DNA of 64,000 nt from an uncultured Devosia sp. (GTDB taxonomy: Bacteria; Pseudomonadota; Alphaproteobacteria; Rhizobiales; Devosiaceae). Where the stretch lies: NCBI RefSeq assembly GCF_963517015.1, contig NZ_CAUQDV010000001.1:558001-622000 (forward strand), written 5' to 3'. Below, in pieces: positions 43,939-53,199 of the stretch (positions are counted from its first letter, which is position 1; the number at the start of each line of letters is the position of its first letter). The position numbers were made by a program, and so were the translations under genes. Below the pieces are notes generated by a model. The model did no database searches, had not been told where the DNA came from, and saw only the letters and a list, made by a program, of their open reading frames with translations.

Positions 43939-46314
43939 ATGAGCGATCTCGACGACTTCAAAGCCACCTATTTCGACGAATGTTCGGAACTGCTCACCGA
44001 AATGGAAGAGCAGTTTGCGGCTATCGAGGCAGGTGAACGGGACGCCGATCGTCTCAATGCGGTGTTCCGTGCCATCCATTCGGTCAAGGGCGGCGCCGGA
44101 GCCTTCGGCTTTTCGGCGCTGGTTGGCTTTGCCCATGCCTATGAGACGCTGCTCGACTATGTGCGCGATGGCCGGGTCGAGATGAGCGATGACGTGGTGA
44201 CGCTTTGCATCCGCGCCAATGACATCGTTGCGGACTATGTGAAGGCTGCCCAGACCGGCGAGGCCTTGCCGGCCGACTATGGTCAGGAAGAAAAGGAACG
44301 CTTCGACGCGCTGGCGCGGGGCGATCGCGCCGACGACGACGCAGGCGGCGAGCCGATGGAAGAATTCGATCTCGAATTCACCCCGGTCATGGTCAATCTC
44401 GGCGGCGCCGAAGATGCGGCCGACGGCTTTGACCTCGACAGCCTTGATCTTGACGATGCCGATGACGCATTCGATGCGCCGCCCATGGAGGCTGTTGCCG
44501 GCCAGTGGGAAATCCACTTCACGCCGCACACCGCGCTGTATGCCCGCGCCAATGATCCTCTGCTGCTGTTCCGTGAACTGGCGGCGCTGGGTGAAATGCA
44601 GGTTCGTCCGGTTATGAGCGAGATGCCCTCGCTGGCCGAATTCGAGCCCTTTGCGGTCTATTGCTCCTGGGAAATCACGCTGGTTTCGGAAACGCTGACT
44701 GAGGCCCAGATCCGGGAAGTCTTCGAATTCGTCGATGGCGATTGCGACATTGCCATTGCCCAAGCTGGCGCCGGGTTCGCCGCGCCGGTGAACAAGCAGG
44801 CTGCGCCGGCCAAGCCGCTGGCCGCTGCCGAGCCTGATCCGTCGGACCTCCTGGCTTTGGCCGATGACGAGGTCTCCGACCTGCTCGACTTCAAGCTCGA
44901 CACCGATGTGATCGTCGCGCCTGCGGCCGAGCCGGTTGTAGTCCCGGCGGCGGTTGCCCCGGCCGAGGCTGCCGAGGATGACACGTTTGAAGAGGCGCCG
45001 GGCCTGAGCTTTGCCGAACTGGCCGCATCGATTGCGCCAACGCCGGTTGCCAAGGCAAAGCCGGTCGCGCCGCCCAAAGCGGCAGCGCCAGCTGCGAGCA
45101 GCGACGGCGAGGATCATGGCGGCAAGGCCAATGTCGGCGTGCAGTCGATCCGTGTCGATCTCGACAAGGTCGACCGCGTGGTCAACATGGTGGGCGAGCT
45201 GGTCATCACCCAGTCCATGCTGACCCAGCAAATGGATGAGACCCTGCGTGCCCGCTATACCGAGCTGGTGCGTGGCCTTGAAGTCCTGGCGCAGACGACG
45301 CGCGGCCTACAGGATTCGGTGATGGCGATCCGCGCCCAGCCGGTCAAATCCGTCTTCAGCCGCATGCCGCGCCTGGTGCGCGAGCTGGCCAGCAAGACCG
45401 GCAAGAAGATCAAGCTCGAGACGATCGGTGAGAATACCGAAATCGACAAGACGATCATCGAGCAGCTCAGCGATCCGCTGACCCACATGATCCGCAATTC
45501 GGCCGACCATGGCATCGAGAGCACGGAAAAGCGTCTGGCCAAGGGCAAGTCCGACACGGGCACGATCCGCCTCTCGGCCGAACAGGCTGGTGGCAATATC
45601 CTGATCATCGTCGAGGATGATGGCGCCGGGATCAATCGCGAGCGCGTGCTGCAGGTGGCACGCGACAAGGGCATTGTAGCCCCCGAGACCAATCCGACCG
45701 ATGAGCAGATCGACCAGTTGATCTTTGCGCCGGGCTTCTCGACCGCTTCGGAAGTCAGCGATCTCTCTGGCCGCGGCGTCGGCATGGACGTGGTGCTGTC
45801 CAATATCAAGAAGATCGGCGGCTCGGTGCATGTCCGCTCGTCCACCGGCAAGGGCACGCGCATGACTTTGCGCCTGCCGCTGACGCTGGCCGTGCTGGAC
45901 GTCATGCTGGTGAAGGTCGGTGAATCGCCCTACGTCGTGCCGCTGTCCTCGATCGTCGAAACCATCCAGTGTTCGCGCGCAGCCTTCGAGCGGGTGCCGA
46001 GTGGTGGCCAGGTGCTTCAGGTGCGCGGCGAATATGTGCAGGTCATCGACCTGGCGCAGCGCTTCGACATGCAGACCCAGACCGAAGCGGACAATCGTTT
46101 CGTCGTGCTGTGCGAGGCGGAAGGTTCTGCAAAGGTGGCGCTGATCGTCGATGACATCATCGGCCAGCAGCAGGTCGTGATCAAATCGCTCGAAGAGAAC
46201 TTCGAGCGGGTGGACGGCATTGCCGGCGGCACGATCCTGGGCGACGGCAATGTTGCATTGATCGTCGATGTGCAGGGTCTCAAGACAAGTATCGTTCATA
46301 AGTCTGCGGCATAA
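43939..46314 (+). CDS. cheA: Chemotaxis histidine kinase CheA
   Basis: A 791-residue kinase. The Hpt domain comes first, with phosphoacceptor His47 in FRAIHSVKGGAGAFG. An acidic linker and CheY-binding region follow (to about 400, Ala- and Pro-rich before the dimerisation domain VGVQSIRVDLDKVDRVVNMVGELV). The catalytic domain shows HMIRNSADHGIES and GRGVGMDVV, and a CheW-like domain ends the protein (VPLSSIVETIQC). It autophosphorylates under receptor control and feeds CheY1, CheY2 and CheB. cheW follows after 76 bases. Confidence 0.96.
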   Translation: MSDLDDFKATYFDECSELLTEMEEQFAAIEAGERDADRLNAVFRAIHSVKGGAGAFGFSALVGFAHAYETLLDYVRDGRVEMSDDVVTLCIRANDIVADYVKAAQTGEALPADYGQEEKERFDALARGDRADDDAGGEPMEEFDLEFTPVMVNLGGAEDAADGFDLDSLDLDDADDAFDAPPMEAVAGQWEIHFTPHTALYARANDPLLLFRELAALGEMQVRPVMSEMPSLAEFEPFAVYCSWEITLVSETLTEAQIREVFEFVDGDCDIAIAQAGAGFAAPVNKQAAPAKPLAAAEPDPSDLLALADDEVSDLLDFKLDTDVIVAPAAEPVVVPAAVAPAEAAEDDTFEEAPGLSFAELAASIAPTPVAKAKPVAPPKAAAPAASSDGEDHGGKANVGVQSIRVDLDKVDRVVNMVGELVITQSMLTQQMDETLRARYTELVRGLEVLAQTTRGLQDSVMAIRAQPVKSVFSRMPRLVRELASKTGKKIKLETIGENTEIDKTIIEQLSDPLTHMIRNSADHGIESTEKRLAKGKSDTGTIRLSAEQAGGNILIIVEDDGAGINRERVLQVARDKGIVAPETNPTDEQIDQLIFAPGFSTASEVSDLSGRGVGMDVVLSNIKKIGGSVHVRSSTGKGTRMTLRLPLTLAVLDVMLVKVGESPYVVPLSSIVETIQCSRAAFERVPSGGQVLQVRGEYVQVIDLAQRFDMQTQTEADNRFVVLCEAEGSAKVALIVDDIIGQQQVVIKSLEENFERVDGIAGGTILGDGNVALIVDVQGLKTSIVHKSAA

Positions 46315-46390
46315 TCCGCCGCGGAAAAGCGTGCCGCCCTGCGGCCTGAGTAATGCGTAGCCGGCCAGAAGGACGGCAGAAAGGCAAAGA

Positions 46391-46879
46391 ATGGAAGCGC
46401 TCGGATTGCGCGACGACATGGCCGACAAGTCCGCCATCGCCGCCCAGAATTCACTGCAGTTGATCGCCTTTTCGATCGGCGAGCAGACCTATGGCGTGGA
46501 GATCACCACCGTGCGCGAGATCCGTGCCTGGAATGGTGCGACCCCGCTCCCCAATACCCGCGAATTCGTGCGCGGCGTGATCAACCTGCGCGGCACGATC
46601 GTGCCGATCTTTGACCTGCGCGCCCGTTTCGGCGACGGCCAGACCTCGCCCACCAAGAACCATGTCGTCGTAGTGATGAGCGTTGGCGACAAATGGGTCG
46701 GTATCCTGGTCGATGCGGTCAGCGACATCCTGACCGTGTCCAAGGACGATATCCACAATGTGCCCGAAGGCAATTCGATCGATACCGAACTGCTCAACGG
46801 CATCGTGACCCATGAAAGCCGCATGGTGGGCCTGATCGACCTGCATGCTGTTGTCAGCGGCGCCAAGCTCGACGGCTAG
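46391..46879 (+). CDS. cheW: Chemotaxis coupling protein CheW
   Basis: A 162-residue adaptor joining receptors to CheA. The CheW fold is seen in LIAFSIGEQTYGVEITTVREI, FVRGVINLRGTIVPIFDLRARF and GILVDAVSDILTV. An AGG six bases before ATG 46391 supports this start; a second in-frame ATG gives a form nine residues shorter. A strong terminator follows 20 bases after the stop, so the STAS-cheY1-cheA-cheW unit ends here. Confidence 0.95.
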   Translation: MEALGLRDDMADKSAIAAQNSLQLIAFSIGEQTYGVEITTVREIRAWNGATPLPNTREFVRGVINLRGTIVPIFDLRARFGDGQTSPTKNHVVVVMSVGDKWVGILVDAVSDILTVSKDDIHNVPEGNSIDTELLNGIVTHESRMVGLIDLHAVVSGAKLDG

Positions 46880-46901
46880 TCTTCCGAAATATCCGACTGC
46901 G

Positions 46902-46929
46902 AAGGGCGTCCCGAGTGGGCGCCCTTTTT
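46902..46929 (+). terminator. Terminator after cheW
   Basis: AAGGGCG (46902-46908) and CGCCCTT (46920-46926) pair around an 11-base loop and run into five T (46925-46929). It closes the first che transcription unit. Confidence 0.8.
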
Positions 46930-46987
46930 GTTTGGCGGGAACGGTTTGGGCTGGCGCGACTTGATCGAGAAGATCGGAGGAAGTCAG

Positions 46988-47389
46988 ATGCTCGACCATA
47001 GCGGAATTGTTGTCACCGACCTCGCCAAGGCGCGCCGGTTCTATGATGCCATCGCCAAGGCGCTGGGACTCGCGACTGTCGACAATAGCGAGGGGTCGTT
47101 CCTGCTTGGAAAGGGAATGAACCAATATCCCTATCTGTGGATCGGGACCTTGCGGCCAAGTTATTGGGCCGAGGGATCAAGGGCGGGCATCAACCAGATG
47201 CATGTGGCCTTCACGGCCGAGAGCAAGGCCTCGGTTGACGAATTCTTCCGCTCAGCACTCGAAGCCGGCGGCAAGGATCGTGGCAAGCCGGGACCACGAG
47301 AGGGCGCAGGAGATTATTACGGCGCCTTCGTTCTTGACCCCGATGGCAACAATATCGAGGCCTGCGTTCGTGGAGCGGCGGCACGGTAG
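46988..47389 (+). CDS. VOC (glyoxalase-fold) protein
   Basis: A 133-residue vicinal-oxygen-chelate protein. It begins LDHSGIVVTDLAKARRFYD and has the paired module end FVLDPDGNNIEAC, with His and Glu in typical metal-ligand positions. A GGAGG precedes the ATG. It lies between cheW and the inverted cheT-like gene with no sequence link to chemotaxis, so I read it as an unrelated insertion into the cluster. Function and substrate are unknown. Confidence 0.85.
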   Translation: MLDHSGIVVTDLAKARRFYDAIAKALGLATVDNSEGSFLLGKGMNQYPYLWIGTLRPSYWAEGSRAGINQMHVAFTAESKASVDEFFRSALEAGGKDRGKPGPREGAGDYYGAFVLDPDGNNIEACVRGAAAR

Positions 47390-47423
47390 TATTTGTCGTG
47401 AAATAGATTCCAATTCCGCAAAT

Positions 47424-47445
47424 AAAAACGGCGCCAAATGGCGCC
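47424..47445 (-). terminator. Terminator of the cheT-like gene
   Basis: Two GGCGCC blocks (47430-47435 and 47440-47445) pair around a four-base loop and are followed on the minus strand by G and five T. It lies 28 bases beyond the stop of the minus-strand cheT-like gene. Confidence 0.75.
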
Positions 47446-47472
47446 AGCGAACGGACTGACTTGCAGGCGATC

Positions 47473-47826
47473 CTAGAACAGGTCGACGTCGCCGTGGCTT
47501 GGATGAGCGGCAATTCCCGAGAGAGAGGGAACGCGCAATTCGTCCAGTGTCAGGCTCGACCAGATTTCGTCGTAGACGCTGTCGGGGGCCGATGCGGGCA
47601 GGAGCGCGAACTGGCGAACGGCCAGAGCCATGTTGTGGCAGCGCTGTTCGATGCGATCCTGGCCCTGAAGCGAGGTGATGATCATCTGAACGGCTTCGCG
47701 GACGGTGGGGTCCTTGCTCAGGTTCTTTTCAGCGAGAAGCTGGAGCGCTTCGGTGATGCCTTCGAGCATCGCCGCCGTCTGGCGCGCGGTCTCATCGAGT
47801 TCTCTCGCGAGTTTCTGCAGTGACAT
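47473..47826 (-). CDS. cheT: CheT/CheZ-like putative CheY phosphatase
   Basis: A 117-residue, largely helical protein. It contains SLQGQDRIEQRCHNM, in which Asp57 and Gln61 form the D-x3-Q motif used by CheZ to dephosphorylate CheY. The C-terminus ends HGDVDLF, reminiscent of the CheZ tail that docks to CheY. Rhizobial che operons end with a similar gene, cheT. Here the gene is reversed relative to the rest of the cluster and carries its own terminator. Phosphatase activity is inferred from the motif, not shown. Confidence 0.7.
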   Translation of the reverse strand: MSLQKLARELDETARQTAAMLEGITEALQLLAEKNLSKDPTVREAVQMIITSLQGQDRIEQRCHNMALAVRQFALLPASAPDSVYDEIWSSLTLDELRVPSLSGIAAHPSHGDVDLF

Positions 47827-47991
47827 TCGTATTCTATTCCCAGGCTATTTCGGCGCACTCTATCGGACTAATCCTAAAGGTGTTCTTGCCGCTAGAGCGG
47901 CCCGGTAGATGCTCTGACAGCGTGGTTAGCAATTGGTAACAAGTCCCGGCCTAGTATGGGGAAACCGGCATATCAGGGTTGCATAGGCTAA

Positions 47992-48582
47992 ATGGGACTG
48001 CAGAATTCACTACCACCCGAATTCGACAGAGGGGTGGTCACGACGGTCCATCAGGGCGATTGCCATGTCTCGGGCGATGTCGACCTGACTTATTCCACGG
48101 TCCTCGGCTCCTGCATTTCTGCCTGTGTGCGCGATCGCGTTGCCAATGTGGGTGGAATGAACCATTTCCTTCTTGCAGAGCAGTCCGGCTCCGCCAAGGA
48201 CCGCTATGGGGCATCGGCCCGCTACGGCGCCTTCGCCATGGAACAGTTGATCAACAAGGTCCTTACCAAGGGAACGGGCAAGAAGGGCAATCTCGAGATC
48301 AAGGTATTCGGTGGCGGCAAGATCAATTCGGCGCTGGATGATGTGGGCCGCAAGAATATCGAATTCGTGCGGCAGTTTCTCGTCGATGAAGGCTATGTGG
48401 CGATGAGTGAGGACCTCGGCGGCACCTTTGCCCGCCGCGTGCTGTTCAAGCCGCATTCGGGCCGCGCCTTCGTCAAGCGTCTCGACAGCGATGTCGGTGC
48501 CAATGTGGCGCGCGAGGAAGTTGCCTTTGCCACGCGTCGTGTCGTGGTGCCAGCGCCTGTGGACGACATCGAACTGTTCTAG
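47992..48582 (+). CDS. cheD: Chemoreceptor glutamine deamidase CheD
   Basis: A 196-residue deamidase that converts receptor Gln to Glu and may be controlled by CheY. The catalytic Cys is in VLGSCISACVRDR and the His in GGMNHFLLA; FGGGKIN is a further family motif. The protein ends in PVDDIELF, an acidic-hydrophobic tail. It is the first of the second plus-strand che group. Its upstream region (47827-47991) is divergent with cheT and should hold promoters for both. Confidence 0.94.
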   Translation: MGLQNSLPPEFDRGVVTTVHQGDCHVSGDVDLTYSTVLGSCISACVRDRVANVGGMNHFLLAEQSGSAKDRYGASARYGAFAMEQLINKVLTKGTGKKGNLEIKVFGGGKINSALDDVGRKNIEFVRQFLVDEGYVAMSEDLGGTFARRVLFKPHSGRAFVKRLDSDVGANVAREEVAFATRRVVVPAPVDDIELF

Positions 48583-48826
48583 GCAGGTTTCGTCAATCCA
48601 TTCAGCAACGCCTCGATGCCAAAGCGCATCGGGGCGTTCTGCGTTTTCACGCAGCGTGCCGTTTTTGAATAGTATCGTGCCAGAAGGGGACGATTTTTCA
48701 CAGCATGACAATCAGACTTAGCGAAGTCTTTCGCTGTACCAGTGGTTTATAGGTTTGGTTAACCATGTTCGTTTAGAAATGGATTCCAGTACAACCCGTT
48801 AGCTGACCTGCGGAAACCGGCGCTTC

Positions 48827-50344
48827 ATGCCCCATACGCGTCTCGCGTTCATTGCAGCTCTACCCTGGCTCGGCGCCTTGGTGCTGGCGGGGGCACTTCT
48901 GCCCATTTTGGGGCCTGGAGCCATCTGGTTGACGGGGCTCGGCATCCTGCTCGTTGCAGCCTTTGCGGTGACGCTGGTGCTGGCTGCCAGACGCAGCAAG
49001 GAAAGCTATCGCGTGCTGTCCCGGCTGGCGATGACGGTCGGGCTCAGCGAACGTGCCGACGAGACGATCACCATCGATGCGATCATTGCGCGGATGAGCC
49101 GGCGGCTGGAGAAGACGCATCAACTCAAGAGTGCCATCGCGGGCCTGCAGCATCCCGCGCTTGTGGTGAATAGCGAAGGCCAGATCATTTCTGCGAGCAT
49201 CGGCGTAACCCGTCTTGCCATCGGCGCAGTGGAAGGGGCAACGCTCGATGCGCTGTTCTGCACGGGCTATCTCAGCGCCGGCGGCGGCGCGCCCGAAGAA
49301 TCGCTGGTGGTACTCGGCGGCGCGCGCTTTATCATGGTGCGTCGAAACCTTGGTGGTGGCTGGAACCTGCTCGAACTCAAGCCGACGGGGCTTTATATCG
49401 AGGAAGACGATCTCGATGCCTTTTCTGCTGCGCTTTCGGGCGGGCAGACGGGCTTCCGCTTCGAGAGCAAGGCCGTTGCGGCACAGCCGGTGCTGGCCTC
49501 GCTCAACAAGGGCATTACGGCGCTGGACGATAGCTTGCGCCAATTGGAAGCGGTGGCCACCGGAACGGGCGAATTGCCTGATGCGCTGACCGGACCGCTG
49601 GGCGATCTGGCGCTGCGGCTCGAAGACTATCGCCGTGCCATGGTCGAGCAGACCGATGACGAGCGCAATCTGCGCGAAAATCTTGAAAAGAAGCTGGCGA
49701 CGGTCGGCGGACTTCTGGAGAGCTTCGAGCAGCGGGCAGCGCGTTTCCGGTCGGTTGGCGGAGAGAATGCCGGCGACATGCAAGCAACCGGCAAGGCGCT
49801 GGCCGATGGCACGGGTCGGCTCAAGCAGGTCCGCGTGATCGGGCAGGCCGTGCAGGACCTGACCGGCGAACTCGACATGGCAGCACGGCGCAATCATGCC
49901 CTGGTGGGCGATATCGACACGATGACCGGCGAAATTGACAAGATGGTGCAGGCTATCGAGGATGTTTCCTTCCGCACCAACCTCCTGGCACTCAATGCCG
50001 CGGTGGAAGCGGCGCGGGCAGGTGAGAAGGGCGCCGGCTTTGCGGTCGTGGCTGATGAAGTGCGCCAACTGGCCCAAATCACCAATCGCTCGGCCAAAGA
50101 CATCCGCATGGTTGTTCAGCGCGGGCGTGCCCAGTCGGAAACAGGCAAAATAGAAGCGCAGTCACTGCAAAAAATGATTGCGGGCCTTGGCGGGCATTTA
50201 CGCAATCTAAGCAATGAAACCGATACGGTTGTCTCGACACTGGACGAAGGTGAAGTGGCGCTGAGGCGTCTCACTGGACGGATGGCGTCGTTCAGCGAGA
50301 CCGCGGAGCCAGTGAGCTCCCCGCTTTCGCGGCGGCGTGCCTGA
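48827..50344 (+). CDS. Membrane methyl-accepting chemotaxis-type receptor of the che operon
   Basis: A 505-residue receptor. Two closely spaced N-terminal helices (ALPWLGALVLAGALLPILG and TGLGILLVAAFAVTLVLA) leave almost no periplasmic part. A PAS-like cytoplasmic region follows (about 100-190). The signalling hairpin tip reads DVSFRTNLLALNAAVEAARA, which differs slightly from the tips of the five arrayed receptors. There is no DWxEF tail. Its place matches the receptor linked to rhizobial che operons and it likely senses an internal or membrane signal. Confidence 0.86.
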   Translation: MPHTRLAFIAALPWLGALVLAGALLPILGPGAIWLTGLGILLVAAFAVTLVLAARRSKESYRVLSRLAMTVGLSERADETITIDAIIARMSRRLEKTHQLKSAIAGLQHPALVVNSEGQIISASIGVTRLAIGAVEGATLDALFCTGYLSAGGGAPEESLVVLGGARFIMVRRNLGGGWNLLELKPTGLYIEEDDLDAFSAALSGGQTGFRFESKAVAAQPVLASLNKGITALDDSLRQLEAVATGTGELPDALTGPLGDLALRLEDYRRAMVEQTDDERNLRENLEKKLATVGGLLESFEQRAARFRSVGGENAGDMQATGKALADGTGRLKQVRVIGQAVQDLTGELDMAARRNHALVGDIDTMTGEIDKMVQAIEDVSFRTNLLALNAAVEAARAGEKGAGFAVVADEVRQLAQITNRSAKDIRMVVQRGRAQSETGKIEAQSLQKMIAGLGGHLRNLSNETDTVVSTLDEGEVALRRLTGRMASFSETAEPVSSPLSRRRA

Positions 50345-50387
50345 CGCCCCATCTTCGCTCCGGACGGGGTGAATTGGGGTACAAAGC

Positions 50388-51236
50388 ATGGATCAGGGAG
50401 AAATCTCCCTCAGCAATCGCGAGTTCGAGCGGATCAAGGGCCGGGTCTATACGGTCGCTGGAATTTCGCTCAGCGATGCAAAGCGAACATTGGTGGTATC
50501 GCGCCTCTCCAAGATCGTGCGGGCACTCGGCCTGCCCAGCTTTGATGCCTATATCGACTATCTGGAACGCAATGGTAGCGCCAGCGACGGGCAAGACTTC
50601 GTCAATGCGCTGACCACCAATCTCACGCGCTTCTACCGCGAGGACCATCATTTCGATCATCTGCGCAGCCATGTCGCCGCGCTGATGGCGGAAAAGCCGC
50701 GCGGTCAGCGGCTGCGCATCTGGTCGGCCGGCTGTTCGACGGGGCAGGAGCCCTATACGATCGGCATGGACCTCCTGGCGGCCTTTCCCGAGCTCAAGCG
50801 CTGGGATTTCAAGATCCTCGCCACCGACATCGATACGGCGGTGATCGCCAAGGCTTCGACCGGCACCTACCCCGAAAATGAGCTCAACGGGCTCAGCACC
50901 GAGCGCGCGCGGCGGCTCGACAAGGGCGGTGACGGCACGATCCGTGTGCCGATGGCCGTGCGCGAACTGGTCTCGTTCAAGCCGCTGAACCTGATTGGCC
51001 AGAACTGGCCGATGAAGGGGCCGTTCGACGCCATCTTCTGCCGGAACGTGGCGATCTATTTCGACAAGCCGACCCAGGGCGAAGTGTTCGGGCGTTTGGG
51101 CAAGCTCTTGGCGCCGGAAGGCTTCCTTTATATCGGTCACTCCGAAAACCTGGGCTCGGGCGGCGAAGGGTTCCGCCTCGTGGGCAAGACGATTTATCAA
51201 TCCAAACTGAAAATGAACAAACGAGAAGCGGCATGA
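50388..51236 (+). CDS. cheR: Chemotaxis protein methyltransferase CheR
   Basis: A 282-residue SAM-dependent enzyme that methylates receptor Glu residues. Visible motifs are TNLTRFYREDHHFDHL, the SAM site RIWSAGCSTGQEPYTI, then DFKILATDIDTAVIAKA, and DAIFCRNVAIYFDKPTQ. The ATG at 50388 starts with no nearby strong ribosome site. Its TGA overlaps cheB by four bases. The beta-subdomain typical of pentapeptide-binding CheR cannot be judged by eye. Confidence 0.95.
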   Translation: MDQGEISLSNREFERIKGRVYTVAGISLSDAKRTLVVSRLSKIVRALGLPSFDAYIDYLERNGSASDGQDFVNALTTNLTRFYREDHHFDHLRSHVAALMAEKPRGQRLRIWSAGCSTGQEPYTIGMDLLAAFPELKRWDFKILATDIDTAVIAKASTGTYPENELNGLSTERARRLDKGGDGTIRVPMAVRELVSFKPLNLIGQNWPMKGPFDAIFCRNVAIYFDKPTQGEVFGRLGKLLAPEGFLYIGHSENLGSGGEGFRLVGKTIYQSKLKMNKREAA

Positions 51237-52282
51237 GCATCAAGGTCCTGGTCGTCGACGATTCGGCGCTGATCCGTGAGGTGCTGTCGCGCATGCTGGC
51301 GCGTGACGGCGATATCCAGGTCGTGGGTACGGCCGTGGATCCGATGGATGCGCGCGAGAAGATCAAGCAGCTCAACCCCGATGTGGTGACGCTGGATATC
51401 GAAATGCCCAATATGAACGGGCTGCAATTCCTCGACAAACTGATGCGTCTACGACCGACGCCGGTGGTCATGGTCTCGACGCTGACCAAGAAGGGCGCGA
51501 GCGAAACACTGCTTGCACTCGAACTGGGTGCGGTGGATTTCGTCGCCAAGCCCAGCGCGGAATTCGAAGGCGGGCTCGATGCTTTTGGCGCCAATCTTCG
51601 CGACAAGATCCGCGCCGCGGCCAAGTCGGATGTGCGCGGCCGAGCCGTCGGCAAGGTCGAGGCGCCCAAGGTGGCGCTCAAGACCGCTGCTGCGCCAACC
51701 GGTGCATTGATTGCCATCGGGGCGTCGACGGGTGGTGTCGAAGCCATCCGCACGGTGCTGACCCAGATGCCGGTCGACTGTCCGCCAATCGTCATCGCCC
51801 AGCACATGCCGCCTGGATTCACGCAGCGCTTCGCTGCCCGCCTTGACGAGGTCTGCGGCCTCACGGTGGTCGAGGCGGAAGATCGCATAGTGCTGCAGCA
51901 AGGTCATGCCTATGTGGCCAAGGGCGACTACCACCTGCGCGTCGAGCGGACCTCGGGCCATCTCAAGACGCGGTTGACCCATGACGAGCTGGAAAGCGGA
52001 CATCGCCCCAGCGTCGACGTGCTGTTTGAATCGGTGGCCAAGTCCGTCGGCGCCATGGCGGTCGGGGCAATTCTCACCGGCATGGGGCGCGATGGCGCGC
52101 GCGGGCTCAAGATGATGCGCGATGCGGGTGCCTATACCGTTGGCCAGAGCCAGGCTTCGGCGCTGGTCTATGGCATGCCACGCGTGGCCTTCGAAGAAGG
52201 CGCGGTGATCGAGCAGGCTCCGGTGGAAGCGATTGCCGGCCGCCTCGCCAATGCCCTCACCCGGCTCAAGTCGGCCGCCTAG
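51233..52282 (+). CDS. cheB: Chemotaxis methylesterase CheB
   Basis: A 349-residue two-domain enzyme. The receiver carries phosphoacceptor Asp55 in VVTLDIEMPNMNG. The methylesterase domain has the Ser in GASTGGVEAI, His in IAQHMPPGF and Asp in GMGRDGARG. It removes methyl groups from receptors and can deamidate them. It is coupled to cheR by a 4-base overlap, and cheY2 follows after 117 bases. Confidence 0.96.
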   Translation: MSIKVLVVDDSALIREVLSRMLARDGDIQVVGTAVDPMDAREKIKQLNPDVVTLDIEMPNMNGLQFLDKLMRLRPTPVVMVSTLTKKGASETLLALELGAVDFVAKPSAEFEGGLDAFGANLRDKIRAAAKSDVRGRAVGKVEAPKVALKTAAAPTGALIAIGASTGGVEAIRTVLTQMPVDCPPIVIAQHMPPGFTQRFAARLDEVCGLTVVEAEDRIVLQQGHAYVAKGDYHLRVERTSGHLKTRLTHDELESGHRPSVDVLFESVAKSVGAMAVGAILTGMGRDGARGLKMMRDAGAYTVGQSQASALVYGMPRVAFEEGAVIEQAPVEAIAGRLANALTRLKSAA

Positions 52283-52399
52283 CAAACCGGCCACCTCAAC
52301 AATACCGGCAGGCCGGTTGATAGATTTGTAACGCTTCTTGCCTAGTGTTTTCAGGCAAGTAAGGGCCGCGAGCCCGGCGCAAAGAAGGTTGAATACGAA

Positions 52400-52789
52400 A
52401 TGCCAAAAGCCAGCGCTGTGAGTGTGCTCATTGTCGACGACCAGCAGTCGATGCGCGGTATCGCCAAGTACATTCTGACCCAGCTCGGATTCAAAGACAT
52501 CATCGAGGCCAAGAGTGGCCGCGATGCCCTGGGCAAGCTCGAAAAGACCAATGTCGACCTGATCATTTCCGACTGGAACATGGACGATATTGACGGGCTG
52601 ACCCTGCTCAAGGTGATCCGCAAGCATCCGCGCACCCAGGCCATGCCCTTTATCATGGCGACAGGCCGCTCGGACAAGGAACAGGTCAAGGAAGCCATTT
52701 CCTTTGGCGTGAACAACTACATCATCAAGCCCTTCGACGCGATGACGATGAAAAAGCGTATCGAGGCGGTAATTGGTGCGCTGAGCTAA
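52400..52789 (+). CDS. cheY2: Chemotaxis response regulator CheY2
   Basis: A 129-residue receiver closely matching the motor-binding CheY. Phosphoacceptor Asp58 is in LIISDWNMDDIDG, with the switch Thr in FIMATGRSD and Lys in YIIKPFD. DWNM after the phosphate site is a feature of enteric CheY and rhizobial CheY2. It likely binds the flagellar motor; CheY1 would then drain phosphate. A terminator follows at 52813-52838. Confidence 0.93.
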   Translation: MPKASAVSVLIVDDQQSMRGIAKYILTQLGFKDIIEAKSGRDALGKLEKTNVDLIISDWNMDDIDGLTLLKVIRKHPRTQAMPFIMATGRSDKEQVKEAISFGVNNYIIKPFDAMTMKKRIEAVIGALS

Positions 52790-52812
52790 GCGCCTACATA
52801 GAGCGATGAAAC

Positions 52813-52838
52813 AAGGCCTCCCAGCGGGAGGCCTTTTT
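52813..52838 (+). terminator. Terminator after cheY2
   Basis: AAGGCCTCCC (52813-52822), loop AGC and GGGAGGCCTT (52826-52835), running into further T. A strong perfect stem closes the second che unit. Confidence 0.88.
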
Positions 52839-53199
52839 GTTTGCGCTCAATTACCTGCGTAAGGAGTAATTAATCCGCACTCGATAGTTTTGCGGTGTCG
52901 GTGGAGGCCGGCGGCCGGGGAGGTCTATCGCAGGGCGCGCGCGAGCGCGAAATCGTGCCACGGGAGCGGCATGCCAGCGATAGCGGAGGCTTTGGGGGGA
53001 CCAATGGCTATTCACTTTCTTGACAGGACCGAAGTCTGTCTTTGGCGCGCTCGGGCTCGCCGCGCCACCTGGCACGAGTGATGGCGATAAACTTCGGAAC
53101 ATGAATGAAACAAGGATCGGTTAACCGGTCCGGCGTAATTTGGGCAGGGTCGGTCATGCTGCGCCGGGCGTGTCGCGACGATCCTCTGGGGGACTTTTG
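52839..53199. other. Gap before the first arrayed receptor
   Basis: No gene is supported in these 361 bases. A TTGACA lies at 53017-53022 but no good -10 element stands at the right distance. The bases just before the receptor gene carry its GGGGGA ribosome site. It presumably holds that receptor's promoter. Confidence 0.4.
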
